From Arthrobacter sp. MN05-02 (GTDB lineage: Bacteria; Actinomycetota; Actinomycetes; Actinomycetales; Micrococcaceae): a stretch of 64,000 nucleotides of DNA. Under the pieces are notes generated by a model, which made no database searches, was not told the DNA's origin, and was given only the letters and a program-made list of their open reading frames with translations. Shown one piece after another: positions 42,392-50,842 of the stretch. The stretch covers positions 310,001 through 374,000 of the forward strand of contig AP018697.1 in NCBI GenBank assembly GCA_004001285.1, given 5' to 3'. How positions within the stretch are numbered: position 1 is the stretch's first letter; each line of letters opens with the position of its first letter. A program made the translations under genes and the position numbers.

Positions 42392-43228
42392 TCAGGACGC
42401 GCGGGCGAGCTGCCGGATCGGGATCCAGCGGGATGCGAGCCGCCGGTAGGACGCAGCGGCACCCATCATGTCCGCCTCGGCGAGGCTCTCGATGCCCAGG
42501 CGGACATCCATCGGCGAATCGTCCGGGAACACGCGGTCCGCCACGGGGCCGTAGTCCACCTCCACCACGGCGTCGCGCCGGAACACCTCGAGCCACTCGA
42601 CGATCTCCGTGAGTTCGTCGAGCAGGTCCATCTCCGGAGCGCCGATGGCGAGCTGCGCGACCGAACGGCGCCCGCGGTCGATACAGTCACCGATCCTCGC
42701 CGTGATCCGCACCGTCGTGACGCGGCCGTCGTCCTCCACGACCTCCGTGAGGTCGTCCTCGTGGATCAGCGCGAACCAGGCGAAGGGCACGCCCCACGTC
42801 GCCGAGCGGGTATGGAGCTTCGCCACGGAATCGGCGAACGTGTCGGGGTCCAGCCTGGCCTGGTGCGCTTCGCGTGCGACGTCGGGAACGAGGACGTCGA
42901 TCAGCGGACCCCGCAGGCTCTGGTCGAGGGACTCCGCGGCGAGCGTGGTCCGGACGGCCAGCTGGTTCGGGCAGTAGTAGGGCGCCGTCGTGCCGTTCAG
43001 GCTCGGGAAGTGCGTCACCCGGACGAGGTCCGCCTCGTGGTGCGGGAACGGGTCCGACACACTGCGCAGGATGCGCCGCAGGGACTGCTCGTGCTCGATC
43101 GACTCGGTCAGTTCACGCTCGCGCGCCCGCTGTTCCAGGATGGCCAGCTGCTGGGCGTCGGAGAAGGCGTCGAGTGGTTCGTAGACGCGGAGGTAGGAGA
43201 CGTACGGGAACGGTCGGGCGCCGCCCAT
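42392..43228 (-). CDS. Conserved-looking hypothetical protein after exonuclease III
   Basis: The 278-residue product is soluble and mixed alpha/beta. It opens PFPYVSYLRVYEPLDAFSDAQQLAILEQRARER, has the Cys-containing TTAPYYCPNQLAVRTTLAAE and a region VPFAWFALIHEDDLTEV... that reads like a small beta sheet. No signal peptide, membrane helix or known catalytic motif is seen, and I do not recognise the family. It starts 5 nt after the exonuclease III gene on the same strand, so the two are cotranscribed. Confidence 0.7.
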   Translation of the reverse strand: MGGARPFPYVSYLRVYEPLDAFSDAQQLAILEQRARERELTESIEHEQSLRRILRSVSDPFPHHEADLVRVTHFPSLNGTTAPYYCPNQLAVRTTLAAESLDQSLRGPLIDVLVPDVAREAHQARLDPDTFADSVAKLHTRSATWGVPFAWFALIHEDDLTEVVEDDGRVTTVRITARIGDCIDRGRRSVAQLAIGAPEMDLLDELTEIVEWLEVFRRDAVVEVDYGPVADRVFPDDSPMDVRLGIESLAEADMMGAAASYRRLASRWIPIRQLARAS

Positions 43229-43233
43229 GGGGC

Positions 43234-44043
43234 TCACGCTCCGTCGAGTTCCACGACGACGGGAGCATGGTCGGAGGCGCCCTTGCCCTTGCGCTCCTCG
43301 CGGTCCACGAAGGCGTTGGTGGCGCGCGCAGCCAGGGCGGGGGAGCCGAGGACGAAATCGATGCGCATGCCTTCCTTCTTGGGGAACCGTAGCTGCTTGT
43401 AGTCCCAGTAGGTGTAGAGACCGGGTCCGGGCGTGTACGGCCGGGCGAGATCGGCGAAACCGGAGTCGAGGAAGGACTGGAAGGCAGCGCGTTCGGGCGG
43501 GCTGACGTGGGTGTAGCCGCCGTCGACGAAGAGGTCGATATCCCAGACGTCCTCGTCCCGTGGGGCGATGTTCCAATCACCCATCAGGGCGATCTGGGCC
43601 TGCGGGTCCTCGGTGATCCAGCGCTCCGCATGGCCCCGGAGGGTGTCCAGCCAGTCGATCTTGTAGGGCATGTGCGGGTCGTCGAGCGCACGGCCGTTCG
43701 GCACGTACAGGCTCCACACGCGCACTCCGCCGCACGTCGCGGCGATGGCCCGCGCCTCCTGCACCGCCTCGGTGCCCGGCTTGCCGAAGGTTGGCTGGTC
43801 GGGGAAGGTGCGCTCGACGTCGTCGAGCCCAACGCGTGAGGCGATGGCGACGCCGTTCCACTGGCTGAGGCCGAAGTGCGCCACCTCGAAGCCGCTGTTC
43901 TCGAACAGCTCCCAGGGGAAGTTGTCGTCCTTGCACTTGGTCTCCTGGATGGCCAGGACGTCGACGTCGGACCTGTCCAGCCAGGCTTCCACGCGGTCTG
44001 CGCGGGCACGGAGGGAATTGACGTTCCAGGTGGCGATCTTCAC
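43234..44043 (-). CDS. xthA: Exodeoxyribonuclease III (AP endonuclease)
   Basis: The 269-residue product shows the complete exonuclease III set: KIATWNVNSLRAR (Asn), LAIQETKCKDD (catalytic Glu), SLYVPNGR (Tyr), GDWNIAPRDEDVWD (Asp/Asn) and the final GASDHAPVVVEL (Asp-His). It cuts DNA at abasic sites and trims 3' ends in base-excision repair. GTG 44043 is chosen because the conserved sheet starts right there; TAACGT ends 7 nt upstream, a leaderless pattern. It lies 26 nt after nadE on the same strand. Confidence 0.95.
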   Translation of the reverse strand: MKIATWNVNSLRARADRVEAWLDRSDVDVLAIQETKCKDDNFPWELFENSGFEVAHFGLSQWNGVAIASRVGLDDVERTFPDQPTFGKPGTEAVQEARAIAATCGGVRVWSLYVPNGRALDDPHMPYKIDWLDTLRGHAERWITEDPQAQIALMGDWNIAPRDEDVWDIDLFVDGGYTHVSPPERAAFQSFLDSGFADLARPYTPGPGLYTYWDYKQLRFPKKEGMRIDFVLGSPALAARATNAFVDREERKGKGASDHAPVVVELDGA

Positions 44044-44069
44044 GGACCCTACGTTACCAACGGCGGTGT

Positions 44070-44894
44070 TTACTCCCGCCACCATGAATCGAAGAGGGTC
44101 ACGGGCACCGTGCGCTTGTGCCGTGTGAGCCAGTAGCGGTGCTCGATCGACTTCGCGGCGTCGGGATCGATCTCGCGCCCCTCGAGGTAGTCGTCGATCT
44201 GCTCGTAGGTGAGGCCGAGTTCGTGCTCGTCGGCCCGCCCGGGGAGGTCGTCGAGGAGATCCGCCGTCGGGATCTTGTCGTACAGCGCAGCGGGCGCGCC
44301 GAGCTCCTTGAGGAGGGCGCGGTTCTGGCGCTTGTTGAGTCCGAAGAGCGGCAGGATGTCCGCTCCGCCGTCGCCGAACTTCGTGAAGAACCCGGTGACG
44401 GATTCCGCGCCGTGGTCCGTGCCGATCACGAGCAGGTTGTGCTGGCCGGCCATCGCGTACTGGGCGACCATGCGGGCGCGGGCCTTCGTGTTGCCCTTGG
44501 TGAAGTCCGAGATGCGCTCGCCGGTGGTGTCCGCGTACTCCTGCTGGATGCCGTCGACGGCGGGGGCCACGTTGAACACCCGGGACGTGCGGGGCTGGAT
44601 GAAGTCGAGGGCCGCCTGGGCGTCCGCCTCGTCCTGCTGGACGTTGTAGGGCAGGCGCACCGCGAGGAAATCGGCGTCGACACCCTCGGACCGCAGCTCG
44701 TCGACGGCGAGCTGGGCGAGCTTGCCGGCGAGCGTGGAATCGAGCCCGCCGCTGATCCCGAGGACGAACCCGCGGGTGCCCGTGGACCTGACGTAGTCCT
44801 TCAGGAAGGCGACCCGGCTGCGGATCTCCGCGGCCGGGTCGATGGTGGGCTTGACACCCATTTCCTCGATGATCTGTGCCTGGAGTTCGCGCAT
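44070..44894 (-). CDS. nadE: Ammonia-dependent NAD+ synthetase
   Basis: The 274-residue product has the PP-loop [15 protein letters not shown] (about residues 46-60), [18 protein letters not shown] and [26 protein letters not shown], all diagnostic of NadE. The length fits the NH3-dependent form without a glutaminase domain. It makes NAD+ from deamido-NAD+, ATP and ammonia. TAGCCT ends 7 nt before ATG 44894. It is followed on the same strand by the exonuclease III gene. Confidence 0.96.
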   Translation of the reverse strand: MRELQAQIIEEMGVKPTIDPAAEIRSRVAFLKDYVRSTGTRGFVLGISGGLDSTLAGKLAQLAVDELRSEGVDADFLAVRLPYNVQQDEADAQAALDFIQPRTSRVFNVAPAVDGIQQEYADTTGERISDFTKGNTKARARMVAQYAMAGQHNLLVIGTDHGAESVTGFFTKFGDGGADILPLFGLNKRQNRALLKELGAPAALYDKIPTADLLDDLPGRADEHELGLTYEQIDDYLEGREIDPDAAKSIEHRYWLTRHKRTVPVTLFDSWWRE

Positions 44895-44940
44895 GCTCCC
44901 AAGGCTACTCCCGTCGGGTTTCGGCAGCGTTACGGCGTGC

Positions 44941-44962
44941 GCCGGCCCGGGACCGGGCCGGC
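44941..44962 (-). terminator. Hairpin after the beta-glucoside operon
   Basis: GCCGGCCCGG and CCGGGCCGGC are complementary around two nt, giving a GC-only stem of about 9 bp. It lies between the end of the ceb-type operon and the nadE start. No T-run. Confidence 0.6.
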
Positions 44963-44990
44963 GGACACACTGCCGGTCAGGAGCCGGGCC

Positions 44991-46061
44991 TCAGGCCGGC
45001 ACCCCGGCTGGCAGGGCGGCATCGCTCGGATAGCGCAGGCCGATCTGGCGGCGTGCCTCGTCGAGCACCTCCATCATCCGCACGGACTCGGCGGGCGTCA
45101 TGAACGGGCTCTCGGTGAGCCCGGCCTGCAGGCAGCGCGTCACCTCGCGGAGCTCGTGGCCGAAGCCGTTGCCGAAGGCCTCGAAGCGCTCCGTGCGGAG
45201 AGTGCCCCGGCGGGGCTGGACGACGAGTTCTCCCGGGTTGAACAGGGGAGCTGACGAGCGCAGCCAGCCCTCCGTCCCGCTGATCGTGACCACGCTCGGG
45301 CTCTCGGCCCCGATCGACGTCGTCAGCTGGGCGTGCGCCCCGTCGTCGTACGTCAGGGTCAGTGCGTTCTGCAGGTCCACGCCCTCGGGAGTGAGGGTGC
45401 CGCGGGCGGCGACGGCGCCGGGTTCGCCGAGCGCCCCGAGCGCCCAGGTGAGCGGGTACACGGCGAGGTCGAGCAGGGCACCCCCGCCGGCGGCCGGGTC
45501 CCGGAGCCGGGACGCCGGATCGACCGGCGCGGTGAAGCCGAGGTCCGCCTGGACCCAGCGCACGGTGCCGATCTCGCCGGACCGCACGATCTGCAGGGCG
45601 CGACGGAAGCTGGGCAGGAAGCGGGTCCAGACCGCCTCCATCAGGAACAGGCCACGCTCCCGCGCGAGGTCGGCGAGTTCGCGGGCCTGCTCTGCGCCCA
45701 TGGTGATGGGCTTCTCGCAGAGCACGTGCTTGCCAGCGTGGAGCGCGGCGAGGGCGACGGCGTGGTGCTGGGTGTGCGGTGTGGCGATGTACACCACGTC
45801 GACGGCGGGGTCCGCGAGGAGCCGAGCGTAGCCGGTCGCGCCGGCGGCGTCCCAGTAGGAGGTGGTGAAGCCGAAGCGCAGTGCGAAGGCCCGGGCGGAG
45901 GCTTCGCTGCGGGAACTCACGGCGTGCAGGACGGCGTCGTCGAGCAGGGCGAGGTCCTGCACCACGCGGGCGGCGATGGAGCCGGTGGCGACCACGCCCC
46001 AGCGGATCGGGCGGCCCGTCGCGGTGGACGGGGAGATGGTGCTGACAGGAGCTGGAAGCAT
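44991..46061 (-). CDS. Gfo/Idh/MocA-family oxidoreductase of the beta-glucoside operon
   Basis: The 356-residue product has an N-terminal Rossmann fold (RWGVVATGSIAARVVQDLALL), then VYIATPHTQHHAVALAALHAGKHVLCEKPITM with the conserved Glu-Lys-Pro Lys, and a C-terminal beta domain with GGGALLDLAVYPLTWALGALG. It oxidises or reduces a sugar or cyclitol with NAD(P). It is the last gene downstream of the LacI gene, separated by 161 nt that contain a tandem repeat, so it may be expressed at a different level. ATG 46061 has GAAAGG upstream. Confidence 0.85.
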   Translation of the reverse strand: MLPAPVSTISPSTATGRPIRWGVVATGSIAARVVQDLALLDDAVLHAVSSRSEASARAFALRFGFTTSYWDAAGATGYARLLADPAVDVVYIATPHTQHHAVALAALHAGKHVLCEKPITMGAEQARELADLARERGLFLMEAVWTRFLPSFRRALQIVRSGEIGTVRWVQADLGFTAPVDPASRLRDPAAGGGALLDLAVYPLTWALGALGEPGAVAARGTLTPEGVDLQNALTLTYDDGAHAQLTTSIGAESPSVVTISGTEGWLRSSAPLFNPGELVVQPRRGTLRTERFEAFGNGFGHELREVTRCLQAGLTESPFMTPAESVRMMEVLDEARRQIGLRYPSDAALPAGVPA

Positions 46062-46148
46062 TGGGTGGGCCTTTCGGGAACGGGGCGGCGGCGTGCAGGA
46101 GGGCACGCGGACGCGAGGGGTGCGCTCGGAGAACCGGGCGCGAGGATC

Positions 46149-46188
46149 CGGGACGGGCGCCCGGGATGCGGGACGGGCGCCCGGGATG
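46149..46188. repeat. Two tandem 20-bp repeats
   Basis: Two identical 20-nt units (46149-46168 and 46169-46188) each contain the palindrome GGGCGCCC. They sit between the LacI gene and the Gfo/Idh/MocA gene. A G-rich run follows to 46222. Possible RNA hairpins or recombination product; function unknown. Confidence 0.8.
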
Positions 46189-46222
46189 TGGGCACGGGGG
46201 CGGGTGCGGGGGCGGGTCGGGG

Positions 46223-47242
46223 TCAGACGGAATCGCGGACGACGAGCGAGGTGGGCATCCTCGTCACGCGCTCCGTCGGCTTCCCCTCGATGAGGTTCAC
46301 CAGCGTCTCGGCCATCTTCTTGCCGAGTTCGATGATCGGGTGGTGCACGGTGGTCAGCGCCGGCGTCACCGAGGTGGCGAAGGAGTCGTCGTCGAACCCG
46401 ACGACGGCGATGTCCTCCGGAATGCGCAGCCCCCGGCCCTGGATGGCTGTGTAGGCGCCGGCCGCCATCTGGTCGTTGCCGACGAAGACTGCGTCGATCG
46501 GCGTGCCACGGTCGAGGAGGCGGTGCATGGCGCGGGCCCCGGAGGCGAGGGTGAAGTCCCCCACCTCCACGAGGCCCTCGGCCAGGCCCGCCTCCCGGAC
46601 CGCCGTCCGCCAGCCCGCGAGGCGGTCGATGCCCGGAGGCATGTCCTGCGGTCCGGCGATCGTGGCCACGTGCCGCCGGCCGCTGTCGGTCAGCTGCCGG
46701 GTGGCACTGTAGGCCGCCTGCTCGTTGTCGACCTCCACGTAGTAGCTCTCCCTGCCGCCCACCAGGGGGCGTCCGGCGAAGACCATGGGCAGCGACCCGG
46801 AGAGGTGCGTCCAGGAGTGGTCCCCGCTGTGGTGCGAGACCACGAGGACACCGTCCACGTTCCCGCCGAGGAGGAAGCTGCGCGTCTTCTCCGGCTTCGA
46901 CTCCGAGGAGATCACCATGTTGAGCGTGTACTCCGTGTCGGTGAGGAAGAGCGCGATCCCCTGCACCACGGAGGCGAAGAACGGATCCGCGAAGACCTTC
47001 GACGTCGACTCCGGCACGATCAGCGTGACGGCGTTCGCCCGGCGCTTGGCCAGCGAACGCGCCGCGCGGTTCGGCGTGTAGTCGAGCGCGAGGATGGCCT
47101 TCTTCACGGACTGCGCGAGCTCCGGGTCGACGCTCGGCGAATCGTTGACGACGCGGGAGACGGTCGCCCGCGACACCCCGGCCAGGGCGGCCACCATCTC
47201 CAGGGTGGGGACCGGCCGGGGGCCGCCTGCGTCCTGCGTCAT
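46223..47242 (-). CDS. cebR: LacI-family repressor, CebR-like
   Basis: The 339-residue product has the helix-turn-helix TLEMVAALAGVSRATVSRVVNDSPSVDPELAQSVKKAI and a periplasmic-binding-like effector domain ending ALTTVHHPIIELGKKMAETLVNLIEGK. It lies in the same transcript as the GH1 glucosidase and CebEFG-like genes, as expected for a cellobiose-responsive repressor. Its sites are probably the two AGAGAGCGCTCTCT boxes upstream of cebE. ATG 47242 is 6 nt after CGGAG; ATG 47248 is the alternative. Confidence 0.85.
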   Translation of the reverse strand: MTQDAGGPRPVPTLEMVAALAGVSRATVSRVVNDSPSVDPELAQSVKKAILALDYTPNRAARSLAKRRANAVTLIVPESTSKVFADPFFASVVQGIALFLTDTEYTLNMVISSESKPEKTRSFLLGGNVDGVLVVSHHSGDHSWTHLSGSLPMVFAGRPLVGGRESYYVEVDNEQAAYSATRQLTDSGRRHVATIAGPQDMPPGIDRLAGWRTAVREAGLAEGLVEVGDFTLASGARAMHRLLDRGTPIDAVFVGNDQMAAGAYTAIQGRGLRIPEDIAVVGFDDDSFATSVTPALTTVHHPIIELGKKMAETLVNLIEGKPTERVTRMPTSLVVRDSV

Positions 47243-47282
47243 CGTCATCTCCGAAGCCTCGACAGTATGGCTGAAGCCTACG

Positions 47283-48752
47283 TCAGGCGCTCGCCCTGGT
47301 GAGACGCGGGGCGTTGGCAGCGGAGATCACACCCGCGTAGGCCACGCCGCTGTCCTTCACCGTCCGCTCGAACGAGTCGTAGTCCACCCGGACGATCCCG
47401 AAGCGCTTCCCGTAGCCCCAGGACCACTCGAAGTTGTCGAGGAGGGACCAGACGAAGTAACCGCGCACGTCCGCACCCTGGTCGATGGCCTGCCCGACCG
47501 ACGCGATGTGGTCGAGGATGAACTTCGTGCGTTCGGCGTCGTGCACCGCGCCGTCCGGGCTCACGACGTCGTCGTACGCCGCACCGTTCTCCGTGATGTA
47601 CAGCGGAGGCAGCGTGGCGTACTCCTCGCCGAGGCGTACCAGGAGCTTCCGCAGGCCGTCGGGGTTGACCTCCCAGTTCATGGCGGTGCGCGGCAGGCCG
47701 CGGCTCGGGAAGGCGATGTCCTCCGAACCGATCCAGCACGACGACGTCGGGCGGGTGGCGCCCCCCGAGTGGCCGTCGCCGCCCTCGTCGTCCCGGTGTC
47801 CGCTGATGAGGTCGTCGTGGTAGTGGTTCACGCCGAGGAAGTCGATCGGGGCCCCGATGATCTCGAGGTCCCCGGGCCGGATGACGTCCCGGATGCCGAA
47901 CTGCTCGAGGTCGGCGAGCGTGTCCTCGGGGTACGCCCCGCGGAGGATCGGATCGAGGAAGATCCGGTTCTGCAGCGAGTCGAACCGGCGCGCCGCGTCG
48001 AGGTCGATCGGATCCGCCGGGTCGCGCGGGATCGAGTTGCTGAGGTTGAGGGTGATCCCGAGGTGCTGGGCACCCCGGGTCCGGAGCTCGTTGACCACCA
48101 GTCCGTGGGCGAGGTGCTGGTGGTGGATCGCGGCGACGGCCGCCGTCGGATCCTGCCGTCCGGGGGCGTGGACGCCCGCCGCGTAGCCCAGCAGCGACGA
48201 GCAGAACGGCTCGTTGAACGTCGTCCAGTGCTCCACGCGGTCGCCGAGGGCCGAGTAGACGTCGTCGGCGTAGTCCACGAAGCGGTAGGCGGTGTCGCGG
48301 TTCGCCCAGCCGCCCTTCTCCTCCAGCGCCTGCGGCAGGTCCCAGTGGTAGAGCGTCAGCCAGGGCAGGATCCCGGCCTCGAGGAGCTCGTCCACGAGGC
48401 GGGAGTAGAAGTCCAGGCCCTCCGCGTTGGGTCCACGGTCGCCGGGCCGGACCCGGGACCAGCTCGTCGAGAAACGGTAGGAGCCCAGGCCGAGCTCCTT
48501 CATGATCCGGACGTCCTCGGGCATGCGGTGGTAGTGCTGCACGGCGTCGGTCAGGGTGTCGCCGTGCGCGATCGCGCCGGGCACCCGGGCGAAGGCGTCC
48601 CAGACGGAGTCCTCCTTGCCGCCCTCGTGGCTGGCGCCCTCGACCTGCGCCGCCGCGGTGGCGGAGCCCCAGAGGAAGCCCTCGGGCCAGGTCCTGGCGA
48701 CGGCTGGGTCGGAGGACGGGTGGGACGGGTGGGATGTTGCGTCGAGTGGCAT
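47283..48752 (-). CDS. bglC: GH1 beta-glucosidase
   Basis: The 489-residue product is a full-length GH1 enzyme: FLWGSATAAAQVEG near the start, the acid/base Glu in WTTFNEPFCSSLLGY, the nucleophile Glu in LYITENGAAYDD and the sugar-binding FVWSLLDNFEWSWGY. It has no signal peptide, so it would hydrolyse imported cellobiose or aryl beta-glucosides in the cytoplasm. The ATG overlaps the cebG stop (TAATG). Position directly after the ABC genes mirrors the Streptomyces cebEFG-bglC order. Confidence 0.93.
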   Translation of the reverse strand: MPLDATSHPSHPSSDPAVARTWPEGFLWGSATAAAQVEGASHEGGKEDSVWDAFARVPGAIAHGDTLTDAVQHYHRMPEDVRIMKELGLGSYRFSTSWSRVRPGDRGPNAEGLDFYSRLVDELLEAGILPWLTLYHWDLPQALEEKGGWANRDTAYRFVDYADDVYSALGDRVEHWTTFNEPFCSSLLGYAAGVHAPGRQDPTAAVAAIHHQHLAHGLVVNELRTRGAQHLGITLNLSNSIPRDPADPIDLDAARRFDSLQNRIFLDPILRGAYPEDTLADLEQFGIRDVIRPGDLEIIGAPIDFLGVNHYHDDLISGHRDDEGGDGHSGGATRPTSSCWIGSEDIAFPSRGLPRTAMNWEVNPDGLRKLLVRLGEEYATLPPLYITENGAAYDDVVSPDGAVHDAERTKFILDHIASVGQAIDQGADVRGYFVWSLLDNFEWSWGYGKRFGIVRVDYDSFERTVKDSGVAYAGVISAANAPRLTRASA

Positions 48753-49651
48753 TAGCCCTTCACTGCTCCTTGCATGATTCCGGAAATGAGTTGACGGCCC
48801 GCGGCGACGAAGAGCACCAGCAGCGGGAGGGTTGCCAGGACGGCGCCGGCGAGGACGATCGAGTAGTCCACGTACCGCGCCGACTGCAGCTGGCTGAGAG
48901 CTGTCTGCAGGGTGGGGTTGCCGGGACCGAGCACCAGCAGCGGCCAGAGGAAGTCGGTCCACGCGGTCATGAACGTGAACAGGCCCAGGATCGCCATGGC
49001 GGGACGGGCGGCGGGAAGAGCGACGTGCCAGAAGGTCGAGATCATGGATGCTCCGTCCATGCGGGCCGACTCGATGAGCTCGTCGGGGATGACGTCCACG
49101 AGGTACTGGCGCATGAAGAAGACACCGAACGCCGTCACGAGCGTGGGGATGATGACGGCGCCGATCTCACCGGTCCAGCCGAGCGTGCGCATCATCATGA
49201 ACAGCGGGATGATGCCGAGCTGGGTCGGGATGGCCATGGTGGCGATCACCGCGACCATGAGGCCCGTGCGTCCCCGGAAGCGGAGCTTAGCGAACGAATA
49301 CCCGGCCAGGGTCGAGAATCCGACGACCGACAGCGTGATGATCCCCGAGATCAGGACGCTGTTGCCGAGGGCGAGCCAGAAGGGGATGGTGTCGAAGACC
49401 TCGCCGACGTTCGTCCAGAAATTGCCGCCCGGGAACAGGGGTGGCCAGGTCTGGCCGAGGGCCTCGTTGGACCGGCTGCCGATGATGAGCGACCACCAGA
49501 GCGGATAGGCGGAGGCGAGGAAGAAGGCGAACAGCAGGCCGTAGGTCAGGAACCCCGGCCGTCGCCCGTTGCCGAACAAGCCTTGTCGGAGGGAACGGCT
49601 CCGGTCGGTCGGGATGCGGGTTCGCTGCGGCCTCGTCTCGGTGACGGTCAT
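48752..49651 (-). CDS. cebG: Cellobiose/beta-glucoside ABC transporter permease 2
   Basis: The 299-residue membrane protein has six helices and the coupling loop VIPDELIESARMDGASMISTFWHVALPAARPA. The end QLISGIMQGAVKG is typical of MalG-like permeases. It starts at ATG 49651 with GAGGAG upstream and overlaps the preceding permease gene by 4 nt. No ATPase gene is present in the operon, as in Streptomyces, where MsiK serves several importers. Confidence 0.87.
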   Translation of the reverse strand: MTVTETRPQRTRIPTDRSRSLRQGLFGNGRRPGFLTYGLLFAFFLASAYPLWWSLIIGSRSNEALGQTWPPLFPGGNFWTNVGEVFDTIPFWLALGNSVLISGIITLSVVGFSTLAGYSFAKLRFRGRTGLMVAVIATMAIPTQLGIIPLFMMMRTLGWTGEIGAVIIPTLVTAFGVFFMRQYLVDVIPDELIESARMDGASMISTFWHVALPAARPAMAILGLFTFMTAWTDFLWPLLVLGPGNPTLQTALSQLQSARYVDYSIVLAGAVLATLPLLVLFVAAGRQLISGIMQGAVKG

Positions 49652-50784
49652 TGCCCACTCCTCGGTGTCGTGTCTGCTGGGGTGCCTGCCTGTTCCGCAG
49701 CCAGGTCGGGTGCCGGTTCGGCGGCGGGTGCCGGCGGCTGGGGGCCCACTGCGGGCAGGACGACGGCGGGCGCTGGGGAGCGTTTGCGCCGGCGCCCGCC
49801 GGCACCCCTGCCCGTTCCGCGCCCGTCGCCGGTGGTGGCGATCCGCTGTGAGATCAGGTAGTTCACGAGGCCGAACAGCACGATGATGAGGAACAGGAGC
49901 CACGCGATGGTGGACGCCTTGCCGAAGTTCTGCCGCTGGAAGGCCATCTCGTAGAGGTAGAGCACGGTGGTCTGGAACTGGGCCGCAGTCCCCCCATACG
50001 TCCGCGGGTCGAAGAGACGGGGCTCGGTGAAGATCTGCAGCCCGCCGATCGTCGCGGTGATGACCACGAAGATCATGGTGGGCCGGATGCTCGGCAGCGT
50101 GATGCTGAAGAAGCGGCGGAAGACTCCGGCGCCGTCGATCGCAGCGGATTCGTAGATGTCGCGGGGTACGGACTGCATGGCTGCGAGCAGGATCAGGGCG
50201 TTGTAGCCGGTCCAGCGCCAGTTCACCATGGTGGCGATCGCGATGTGGCTCGGCAGGGTCTCGTTCGTCCACAGGATCCGGTCGAACCCGAAGCTCTCCA
50301 GGATGTTGTTGATCAGCCCGTACTGCTCACCGAACAGGTTCGAGAAGATCAGGGCGACGGCGACGGGGGTCACGATGTAGGGGAGCAGGACGCTCATGCG
50401 CCAGAACGTCCTGGCGCGGAGGTTCTGGTCCAGCACGGCCGCTATGGCCGTGGCGACGATCAGCTGCGGGATGGTCGAGAGCAGGAAGATGCTCATCGTG
50501 TTGAACAGCGAGTTCCAGAAGAAGCGGTCCTGGAGGACTTCCTGGAAGTTCCGCAGGCCCACGAACTCGCCCTGCCCCTTGAGCAGGTGCCAGTCGAAGA
50601 GCGAGACGAAGAAGGTGTAGCCGAGGGGGAACAGGCCTACCAGGGCGAAGAGGAGAAAGAACGGTGAGATGTAGAGGTAGGGCGAGGCCTTCATGTCGAA
50701 GACGTTCAGTCGCTGACGGAAGGTGAGGGCGGGTTTCGCAGGGGCAGGGCTGCTGGCTGCCGGGCGGTTCAGTGTCGTGGTCAT
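49648..50784 (-). CDS. cebF: Cellobiose/beta-glucoside ABC transporter permease 1
   Basis: The 378-residue protein has six helices (about residues 38-312) and the coupling loop VPRDIYESAAIDGAGVFRRFFSITLPSIRP. A hydrophilic Pro/Ala-rich C-terminal tail of about 60 residues (rich in RRRKR and PAPA) is longer than usual for the family and likely disordered. ATG 50784 is preceded by GGAG. A hairpin separates this gene from cebE. Confidence 0.86.
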   Translation of the reverse strand: MTTTLNRPAASSPAPAKPALTFRQRLNVFDMKASPYLYISPFFLLFALVGLFPLGYTFFVSLFDWHLLKGQGEFVGLRNFQEVLQDRFFWNSLFNTMSIFLLSTIPQLIVATAIAAVLDQNLRARTFWRMSVLLPYIVTPVAVALIFSNLFGEQYGLINNILESFGFDRILWTNETLPSHIAIATMVNWRWTGYNALILLAAMQSVPRDIYESAAIDGAGVFRRFFSITLPSIRPTMIFVVITATIGGLQIFTEPRLFDPRTYGGTAAQFQTTVLYLYEMAFQRQNFGKASTIAWLLFLIIVLFGLVNYLISQRIATTGDGRGTGRGAGGRRRKRSPAPAVVLPAVGPQPPAPAAEPAPDLAAEQAGTPADTTPRSGQ

Positions 50785-50802
50785 GAGGTTCCAGACTCCA
50801 GG

Positions 50803-50829
50803 GGGGCCTCCGGTGCTGCCGGAGGCCCC
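50803..50829 (-). repeat. Hairpin between cebE and cebF
   Basis: GGGGCCTCCGG and CCGGAGGCCCC form a perfect 11-bp stem with a 5-nt loop in the 58-nt gap after cebE. Like the hairpins after aglE, it probably raises binding-protein mRNA relative to the permeases. Confidence 0.7.
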
Positions 50830-50842
50830 GCGGCCGGTGCTG

